A stretch of DNA of 64,000 bases from Pseudomonas subflava (GTDB lineage: Bacteria > Pseudomonadota > Gammaproteobacteria > Pseudomonadales > Pseudomonadaceae): the NCBI RefSeq assembly GCF_023823685.1, contig NZ_JAMXBF010000003.1:558001-622000 (forward strand). The letters are read 5' to 3'. The position numbers were made by a program, and so were the translations under genes. Below are positions 53,359-64,000 of this stretch, piece after piece. The notes beneath the pieces are model-generated. The model was given only the letters and a program-made list of their open reading frames with translations, made no database searches and was not told where the DNA came from. Every line of letters starts with the position of its first letter. The first letter of the stretch is position 1.

Positions 53359-54726
53359 ATGACCACTGCCCGCGAAACCATAGCCGCCGTCGCCACCGCC
53401 CAGGGCCGCGGGGGCGTCGGCATCGTGCGCGTATCCGGCCCGCGCGCTCGTGCAATCGGCATCACCCTGGCCGGCCTGGAACCCAAGCCACGCTATGCCC
53501 ATTACGGCCCCTGGCACGACGACGATGGCGAGGTGATCGACCAGGGCCTGCTGCTGTTCTTCCCCGGTCCTCATTCCTTCACCGGCGAAGATGTGCTCGA
53601 ACTGCAAGGCCACGGCGGCCCGGTGGTGCTCGACATGCTGCTGCAGCGTTGCCTACAGCTGGGTGCCCGCCAAGCCCGGCCGGGCGAGTTCAGCGAACGC
53701 GCCTTCCTCAACGACAAGCTCGACCTGGCTCAGGCCGAGGCCATCGCTGATCTAATCGAGGCCAGCTCGACCCAGGCCGCGCGCAACGCGTTGCGCTCAC
53801 TGCAGGGCGAATTCTCGCGGCGGGTGCATGAGCTGACGGAGCGGCTGATCCAGTTGCGCATCTACGTCGAGGCGGCCATCGACTTCCCCGAGGAGGAGAT
53901 CGACTTCCTGGCTGATGGCCACGTACTCAGCCAGCTAGACGGTGTGCGCGACTATTTATCCACAGTGCTGCGCGAGGCGGGCCAGGGCGCTCTGCTGCGG
54001 GACGGCATGAACGTGGTGATCGCCGGTCGTCCCAATGCCGGCAAGTCCAGCCTGCTCAACGCCCTGGCGGGGCGCGAGGCGGCCATCGTCACCGATATCG
54101 CCGGCACCACCCGCGACGTGCTGCGCGAACATATCCACATCGACGGCATGCCTCTGCATGTGGTGGATACCGCCGGCCTGCGCGACACCGACGATCAGGT
54201 CGAACGCATCGGTGTGGAGCGTGCACTCGAGGCCATCGGCGAGGCGGATCGGGTGCTGTTGGTCGTCGACTCAACCGCCCCGGAGGCGGCCGATCCCTTT
54301 GCCCTGTGGCCAGAGTTCCTCGACACGAAGCCCGATCCGGCGCGGGTCACCCTGATCCGCAACAAGGCCGATCTGTCCGGCGAAGCCGTGGCCATGGAAA
54401 CCTGTGACGACGGCCATGTCACCCTCACCCTGTCAGCTAAGTCGGCCGATGGTCTGGATCTGCTACGCGAACACCTCAAGGCCTGCATGGGCTTCGAGCA
54501 GACCGCCGAGAGCGGTTTCAGCGCGCGCCGTCGTCACCTCGAGGCCCTGCGCCATGCCCAGGCCAGCCTCGAGCACGGCCGCAACCAGCTGACCCTGATG
54601 GGCGCCGGTGAGCTGCTGGCCGAGGACCTGCGCCAGGCCCAGCAGGCCTTGGGCGAAATCACCGGCGCCTTCAGCTCGGACGACCTGCTGGGACGGATCT
54701 TCTCCAGCTTCTGCATCGGCAAATAG
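53359..54726 (+). CDS. mnmE: tRNA uridine-5-carboxymethylaminomethyl GTPase MnmE
   Basis: GTPase of 455 residues that, with MnmG, makes (c)mnm5U34 in tRNAs. The N-terminal tetrahydrofolate-binding domain starts [19 protein letters not shown]. The G domain has [12 protein letters not shown] (G1, about 223), a DTAGLRDT G3 and NKAD G4. The C-terminus ends with the family CIGK. ATG 53359 lies in a short leader after the yidC terminator. An exact DnaA box is inside the gene at 53956. Confidence 0.97.
   Translation: MTTARETIAAVATAQGRGGVGIVRVSGPRARAIGITLAGLEPKPRYAHYGPWHDDDGEVIDQGLLLFFPGPHSFTGEDVLELQGHGGPVVLDMLLQRCLQLGARQARPGEFSERAFLNDKLDLAQAEAIADLIEASSTQAARNALRSLQGEFSRRVHELTERLIQLRIYVEAAIDFPEEEIDFLADGHVLSQLDGVRDYLSTVLREAGQGALLRDGMNVVIAGRPNAGKSSLLNALAGREAAIVTDIAGTTRDVLREHIHIDGMPLHVVDTAGLRDTDDQVERIGVERALEAIGEADRVLLVVDSTAPEAADPFALWPEFLDTKPDPARVTLIRNKADLSGEAVAMETCDDGHVTLTLSAKSADGLDLLREHLKACMGFEQTAESGFSARRRHLEALRHAQASLEHGRNQLTLMGAGELLAEDLRQAQQALGEITGAFSSDDLLGRIFSSFCIGK
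53956..53964 (+). promoter_or_regulatory. DnaA box inside mnmE
   Basis: TTATCCACA, exact match, within the coding sequence about 3.5 kb right of oriC. Confidence 0.55.
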
Positions 54727-55114
54727 GTTTCCCAAACCCTGTGGAAAACCACGCCTGAGCCCGGTCGATAAGCCTGGTGACAATAGCGTGGAAAACCAGC
54801 CTGTGCATAAAGCACGTTTTCATCCACAGGCGTTATCCAGCTTGCCCAAGGGATAGGGCCAGGAATGGCACAGCCTTATACATCGCTGCAGACCATGGCA
54901 TATGCAGGCTGTAGCGATCTATCCACAGAAAGGCGCTGCACCATACATAGACATAAAAACTAAGCTTTATAAGATTTCTCTCTTTTATTCTCTCTTTTCC
55001 TGAGCAGCGGAGTTCTGGCTATTTTTTGTCCAGAAGGCTTCATTCGGCCAGGCCAACTCCCTATACTTGCCACCCCTTTCCAATCCCCCTTTCTCTACAG
55101 GCACGAGGTGCGTG
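54727..55114. other. Second origin-like intergenic region (mnmE-mnmG)
   Basis: 388 bp without a gene. It contains two relaxed-consensus DnaA boxes (TGTGGAAAA at 54740-54748 and TGTGCATAA at 54802-54810) and one-mismatch boxes TCATCCACA (54820-54828) and CTATCCACA (54919-54927). An AT-rich pyrimidine tract follows at about 54945-55010. The structure mirrors oriC. A second autonomously replicating fragment near gidA (mnmG) has been described in pseudomonads, to my recollection. It also serves as leader of mnmG. Confidence 0.65.
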
Positions 55115-57006
<1,892 letters not shown>

Positions 57007-57007
<1 letters not shown>

Positions 57008-57654
57008 TGTCCGTGGTCACCCAACGCCATGCCGATGAACTCGCGCAGGGCGCGCAGACGCTTGGCGTAACGCTCACCGCCCAGCAGCACGAACAGCTGC
57101 TCGGCTACCTGGCCCTGCTGATCAAGTGGAACAAGGCCTACAACCTGACCGCCGTGCGCAACCCGGACGAGATGGTCTCGCGCCATCTGCTCGACAGCCT
57201 GTCCGTGGTGCCCTACGTCGCCCTGCATGGTGACAACTGGCTGGACGTCGGCAGTGGCGGCGGCATGCCCGGCGTGCCGCTGGCCATCCTGTTCCCAGAG
57301 CGCCGCTTCACCCTGCTCGACTCCAATGGCAAGAAGACCCGCTTCCTCACCCAGGTGAAGCTGGAGCTCAAGCTGGCCAACCTGGAAGTTGTCCACAGCC
57401 GGGTCGAAGAGTTCCAGCCGCAGCAGCCGTTCACCGGCATCTGCTCGCGCGCCTTCAGCTCGCTGGAAGACTTCAGCAACTGGACCCGTCATCTCGGCGA
57501 TGCCGACACCCACTGGCTGGCGATGAAGGGCGTGCAGCCCGACGATGAGCTGCAGGCACTGCCGGCGGACTTCCGCCTGCAAAGCTGCGACGTGCTGCGG
57601 GTTCCCGGTTGCCAAGGCCAGCGCCATCTGTTGATACTGCGTCGCTCGGTCTAA
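57007..57654 (+). CDS. rsmG: 16S rRNA m7G527 methyltransferase
   Basis: SAM-dependent methyltransferase (GidB) of 215 residues. Key stretches are [26 protein letters not shown], the SAM loop [17 protein letters not shown] (about 78-94) and [10 protein letters not shown]. The start overlaps the mnmG stop (TGATG). Loss of this enzyme gives low-level streptomycin resistance in several bacteria. Confidence 0.96.
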
Positions 57655-57665
57655 AGGGGAGCAAG

Positions 57666-58454
57666 ATGGCCAAGGTATTCGCGATCGCCAACCAGAAAGG
57701 CGGAGTCGGCAAGACCACCACCTGCATCAACCTGGCCGCCTCGCTGGTCGCCACCAAGCGCCGCGTGCTGCTGATCGACCTCGATCCACAGGGCAACGCC
57801 ACCATGGGCAGCGGTGTGGATAAGCAGGCCCTGGAGCATTCCATCTACGACGTGCTGATCGGCGAGAGCACCGTCGGCGAGGCCATGCAGTTCTCCGAGC
57901 ACGGCGGCTACCAGCTGCTGCCGGCCAACCGCGACCTGACCGCCGCGGAAGTTGCGCTGCTCGAGATGAAGATGAAGGAGAGCCGCCTGCGATACGCCCT
58001 GGCACCGATCCGCGAGAACTACGACTACATCCTCATCGACTGCCCGCCGGCGCTGTCGATGCTCACGGTCAATGCCCTGGTCGCCGCCGATGGCGTGATC
58101 ATCCCCATGCAGTGCGAGTACTACGCACTGGAAGGTCTGAGCGACCTGATGAACAGCATTCAGCGCATCGGGCAGCTGCTCAATCCGAACCTGAAGATCG
58201 AAGGCCTGCTGCGCACCATGTATGACCCGCGCATCAGCCTGACCAACGATGTCAGTGCCCAGCTCAAGGAGCACTTCGGCGACCAGCTGTACGACGTGGT
58301 GATCCCGCGCAACGTGCGTCTGGCCGAGGCGCCCAGCTTCGGCATGCCGGCGCTGGCATACGACAAGCAATCCCGCGGCGCCATCGCCTACCTGGCCCTG
58401 GCCGGCGAACTGGTGCGCCGACAGCGCGCCGCCGCAAAAACCGCAACCGCATAA
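57666..58454 (+). CDS. parA: Chromosome partitioning ATPase ParA (Soj)
   Basis: Deviant-Walker ATPase of 262 residues that segregates ParB-parS complexes. Walker A' is NQKGGVGKTTT (about 9-19), followed by LIDLDPQGNATMG and the ATPase motif IDCPPALSMLTVNAL. ATG 57666 follows AAGGGGAGCAAG. It forms an operon with parB (8 bp gap). Two perfect parS sites are present at 46649 and 47279. The gene also carries an exact DnaA box at 57815. Confidence 0.97.
   Translation: MAKVFAIANQKGGVGKTTTCINLAASLVATKRRVLLIDLDPQGNATMGSGVDKQALEHSIYDVLIGESTVGEAMQFSEHGGYQLLPANRDLTAAEVALLEMKMKESRLRYALAPIRENYDYILIDCPPALSMLTVNALVAADGVIIPMQCEYYALEGLSDLMNSIQRIGQLLNPNLKIEGLLRTMYDPRISLTNDVSAQLKEHFGDQLYDVVIPRNVRLAEAPSFGMPALAYDKQSRGAIAYLALAGELVRRQRAAAKTATA
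57815..57823 (-). promoter_or_regulatory. DnaA box inside parA
   Basis: TGTGGATAA, exact reverse complement of TTATCCACA, within the parA coding region. Confidence 0.5.
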
Positions 58455-58462
58455 GGAATCCC

Positions 58463-59335
58463 ATGGCCACCAAGAAACGAGGACTCGGCCGCGGCCTGGA
58501 CGCCCTGCTCGGCGGCAGCACCGCCGCCACCCTGGAAGAGGAAGCGGTCCAGGTCGACAGCCGCGAGCTGCAGCACCTGCCGCTGGACCTGATCCAGCGT
58601 GGCAAGTACCAGCCGCGTCGCGACATGGATCCTTCGGCCCTGGAAGAGCTGGCCAACTCGATCAAGGCCCAGGGCGTGATGCAGCCGATCGTCGTGCGCC
58701 CCATCGGCGGCGGCCGTTTCGAGATCATCGCCGGCGAACGCCGCTGGCGCGCCAGCCAGCAGGCCGGTCTGGACAAGATCCCGGCCATGGTTCGCGAGGT
58801 GCCGGACGAAGCCGCCATCGCCATGGCGCTGATCGAGAACATTCAGCGCGAAGATCTCAATCCGATCGAAGAGGCTGTGGCCCTGCAGAGGCTGCAGCAG
58901 GAGTTCGAGCTGACTCAGCAGCAGGTCGCCGACGCCGTGGGCAAGTCGCGGGTGACCATCACCAACCTGCTGCGCCTGATCGCCCTGCCGGACGAGATCA
59001 AGACTCTGCTTTCCCATGGCGATCTGGAAATGGGTCACGCCCGCGCGCTGCTCGGCCTGCCCATGGAGCAACAGGTAGAAGGCGCGCGACATGTTGTCGC
59101 ACGAGGCCTCACCGTGCGCCAAACCGAGGCACTGGTGCGCCAGTGGCTGAACGCCAAGGAAAAACCTGTTGAGAAGGTCAAGGCCGATCCCGACATCAAT
59201 CGTCTGGAACAGCGCCTGGCCGAGAAGCTAGGCGCTCCGGTGCAGATCAAGCATGGTGCCAAGGGCAAAGGTCAGCTGGTCATCCGTTATGGTTCGCTCG
59301 ATGAACTGCAGGGCGTTCTGGCCCACATCCGCTGA
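58463..59335 (+). CDS. parB: Chromosome partitioning protein ParB (Spo0J)
   Basis: parS-binding CTPase of 290 residues. The N-terminal CTP domain has GRFEIIAGERRWRAS and ALIENIQREDLNPIEEA; the HTH is at about 145-175 (LTQQQVADAVGKSRVTITNL); a C-terminal dimerisation domain follows a linker. ATG 58463 has AAGGAATCCC upstream. It is the last gene before the ATP synthase operon. Confidence 0.97.
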   Translation: MATKKRGLGRGLDALLGGSTAATLEEEAVQVDSRELQHLPLDLIQRGKYQPRRDMDPSALEELANSIKAQGVMQPIVVRPIGGGRFEIIAGERRWRASQQAGLDKIPAMVREVPDEAAIAMALIENIQREDLNPIEEAVALQRLQQEFELTQQQVADAVGKSRVTITNLLRLIALPDEIKTLLSHGDLEMGHARALLGLPMEQQVEGARHVVARGLTVRQTEALVRQWLNAKEKPVEKVKADPDINRLEQRLAEKLGAPVQIKHGAKGKGQLVIRYGSLDELQGVLAHIR

Positions 59336-59380
59336 CACAATTGCAAATGTAGCGAGCGGTCGGAATTCACTACCGGCCTG

Positions 59381-59409
59381 TTGAACGGGGGGGGTTCGCC
59401 CCCTATACT
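59381..59409 (+). promoter_or_regulatory. Sigma70 promoter of the atp operon with palindromic spacer
   Basis: TTGAAC (59381-59386), exactly 17 bp spacer, TATACT (59404-59409), 75 bp before atpI. The spacer itself is GGGGGGGG-TTCG-CCCCC, a stable hairpin that could terminate parAB transcripts. Confidence 0.8.
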
Positions 59410-59422
59410 CTGCGCGCATTTT

Positions 59423-59464
59423 GTCGGCACAAAGTATGCCAAGTTGTTGATTTGACGTGCCGAC
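59423..59464. promoter_or_regulatory. Inverted repeat in atp leader
   Basis: GTCGGCAC (59423-59430) and GTGCCGAC (59457-59464) are perfect eight-base inverted repeats flanking an AT-richer loop, between the promoter and the atpI start. Could form an mRNA hairpin that affects atpI translation or be a protein-binding site. Confidence 0.4.
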
Positions 59465-59483
59465 CCAGAGGAACAGCAAAGAG

Positions 59484-61127
<1,644 letters not shown>

Positions 61128-61184
61128 TCACTCGCTCCGGCGAGTGGATTGGTTTGACGAAACAACGAACAGCGAGGTGTTGGC

Positions 61185-61655
61185 GTGAACATTAATGCAA
61201 CCCTGATTGGCCAGGCCGTTGCGTTCTTCATTTTCGTGCTGTTCTGCATGAAGTTCGTGTGGCCTCCGGTCATCACGGCTCTGCGTGAACGCCAGAAGAA
61301 GATCGCCGATGGTCTGGACGCCGCCAACCGTGCGGCTCGCGATCTGGAACTGGCCCATGAGAAAGTGGCCCAGCAACTGCGCGAAGCCAAAACCCAGGCT
61401 GCTGAAATCATCGAGCAAGCCAAGAAGCGCGCGACCCAGATCGTCGACGAAGCCCGTGATCAGGCTCGTACCGAGGCTGACCGCGTGAAGGCTCAGGCTC
61501 AGGCCGAGATCGAACAGGAACTGAACAGCGTCAAAGACGCCCTGCGTGCCCAAGTGGGTGCCCTGGCCGTCGGCGGTGCCGAGAAGATCCTGGGTGCGTC
61601 CATCGATCAAAACGCGCATGCGGAGCTGGTTAACAAACTGGCCGCCGAAATCTAA
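61185..61655 (+). CDS. atpF: F0F1 ATP synthase subunit b
   Basis: Peripheral-stalk subunit of 156 residues: one N-terminal helix ([23 protein letters not shown]) then a long charged coiled coil ([19 protein letters not shown]). GTG 61185 with GAGG upstream gives the family length. Confidence 0.96.
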   Translation: MNINATLIGQAVAFFIFVLFCMKFVWPPVITALRERQKKIADGLDAANRAARDLELAHEKVAQQLREAKTQAAEIIEQAKKRATQIVDEARDQARTEADRVKAQAQAEIEQELNSVKDALRAQVGALAVGGAEKILGASIDQNAHAELVNKLAAEI

Positions 61656-61667
61656 GCGAGGGCGATC

Positions 61668-62204
61668 ATGGCAGAACTGACCACGCTGGCCCGACCTTAC
61701 GCTAAGGCTGCCTTCGAGTACGCCCAAGGCAATCAGCAGCTGGCCGCTTGGTCGGCCATGCTGGGCCTCGCTGCTGCGGTGTCGCAGGACGACCACATGC
61801 AGCGCGTGCTCCAGGCCCCGCGTTTGACGAGCGCAGAGAAGGCCGCCGCTTTCAACGAAGTGTGCGGTGACAAGTTCGACGCCAAGGCACAGAACTTCAT
61901 TTCCGTTCTTTCCGAAAACGACCGCCTCGCGCTGTTGCCGGAAATCGCCGCCCTGTTCGAGACCTACAAGGCCGAACAGGAAAAGTCGGTGGACGTGGAA
62001 GTGACCAGTGCCTTCGCATTGAGCACAGAACAGCAAGACAAACTCGCCAAGGTTCTCAACGCACGGCTCAGCCGAGAAGTGCGTCTGCACGTGACGGAAG
62101 ACGCTTCCCTGCTGGGTGGAGTGGTAGTCCGCGCGGGCGACCTGGTTATCGATGGCTCGGTTCGCGGCAAGCTCGCGAAACTGGCCGAAGCGTTGAAATC
62201 TTGA
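61668..62204 (+). CDS. atpH: F0F1 ATP synthase subunit delta
   Basis: Stalk subunit of 178 residues linking F1 to the b dimer. Typical ends: [15 protein letters not shown] at the N-terminus and [21 protein letters not shown] near the C-terminus. It is 12 bp after atpF. Confidence 0.96.
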   Translation: MAELTTLARPYAKAAFEYAQGNQQLAAWSAMLGLAAAVSQDDHMQRVLQAPRLTSAEKAAAFNEVCGDKFDAKAQNFISVLSENDRLALLPEIAALFETYKAEQEKSVDVEVTSAFALSTEQQDKLAKVLNARLSREVRLHVTEDASLLGGVVVRAGDLVIDGSVRGKLAKLAEALKS

Positions 62205-62225
62205 GTTTGAAGGGGCAGCAGAGCA

Positions 62226-63770
<1,545 letters not shown>

Positions 63771-63776
63771 GCCGCA

Positions 63777-63800
63777 GCGGGGGTCGGTGACGGCCCCCGC
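63777..63800 (+). repeat. GNRA-loop hairpin between atpA and atpG
   Basis: GCGGGGGTCG, GTGA tetraloop, CGGCCCCCGC: ten base pairs including one G-U, no T tract. It sits six bases after the atpA stop within the operon and may set mRNA stability. Confidence 0.6.
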
Positions 63801-63822
63801 CTGCTAACCCGATAGGTGTCAA

Positions 63823-64000
63823 ATGGCAGGCGCAAAAGAGATTCGCAGCAAGATTGCGAGCATCAAAAGCACGCAGAAGATCACCAGCGCCATGGAAAAG
63901 GTGGCGGTCAGCAAGATGCGCAAGGCTCAGCAGCGCATGGCGGCCAGCCGTCCCTACGCGGACCGTATCCGCCAGGTGATTGGTCATCTGGCCAACGCCA
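63823..64000 (+). CDS. atpG: F0F1 ATP synthase subunit gamma (3' end outside window)
   Basis: The first 59 codons of the central-stalk subunit are present: [19 protein letters not shown] then [16 protein letters not shown], the conserved N-terminal helix that rotates within the alpha3-beta3 ring. ATG 63823 follows AGGTG. The gene runs off the right edge. Confidence 0.95.
   Translation, partial: MAGAKEIRSKIASIKSTQKITSAMEKVAVSKMRKAQQRMAASRPYADRIRQVIGHLANA

Noticed and set aside
51206..53455. 749-codon minus-strand frame opposite rnpA-yidD-yidC
   Set aside because: Shadow of three certain genes; no ribosome-binding site and low-complexity His/Gly/Leu-rich translation.

Overview
This 64 kb window is a high-GC gammaproteobacterial chromosome segment spanning the replication origin. 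The gene content and order (trpI/trpBA, hemF, aroE, dprA, def-fmt-rsmB-trkA, tag, glyQS, gmhB, plsC, gyrB-recF-dnaN-dnaA, rpmH-rnpA-yidD-yidC-mnmE, mnmG-rsmG-parA-parB, atpIBEFHAG) match Pseudomonas sensu lato. The species cannot be fixed from the sequence alone. Nearly all of it is conserved core genome. I see no insertion sequence, prophage, integrase or CRISPR array.

Layout. 1-7.7 kb: two tandem iron-type cell-surface-signalling cassettes. The first has a FecR anti-sigma (cut by the left edge) and a TonB receptor; the second has an ECF sigma factor, FecR and a TonB receptor. 7.9-12.1 kb: TrpI activator divergent from trpBA, then an M14 carboxypeptidase. 12.2-15.6 kb: small accessory cluster (ABM-domain protein, aldo/keto reductase, MFS exporter, divergent LysR). 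15.6-19.1 kb: polyamine gamma-glutamylation genes (PuuB-like oxidase, PuuR/PauR-like regulator, PuuA-like synthetase), then tRNA-Thr(CGT). 19.3-26.9 kb: pbpG, EamA transporter, aroE, hemF, qor, tsaC, dprA and a LysM protein. 27-38 kb: def-fmt-rsmB-trkA, a TPR protein, a PilZ protein, an LpxL-type acyltransferase, tag (with a LexA box), glyQ-glyS, gmhB and plsC.

38.2-43.9 kb: the most interesting region. Six tightly packed genes resemble the poorly characterised E. coli ynbABCD locus. They encode a CDP-alcohol phosphotransferase with altered catalytic Asp positions, an alpha/beta-hydrolase fused to a SAM methyltransferase, a PAP2-type enzyme fused to a dual-specificity-type phosphatase, an unknown two-helix membrane protein, a PlsC-type acyltransferase and a second CDP-diglyceride synthase. 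Together they look like a self-contained phospholipid synthesis/modification pathway of unknown product.

44.2-59.3 kb: origin region. gyrB, recF, dnaN and dnaA run leftward; rpmH, rnpA, yidD, yidC and mnmE, then mnmG, rsmG, parA and parB, run rightward. The dnaA-rpmH gap is the expected oriC. The mnmE-mnmG gap is a second AT-rich, DnaA-box-bearing region. Two perfect parS palindromes lie inside recF. 59.4-64 kb: the ATP synthase operon from a well-formed sigma70 promoter to the right edge, with atpG truncated.
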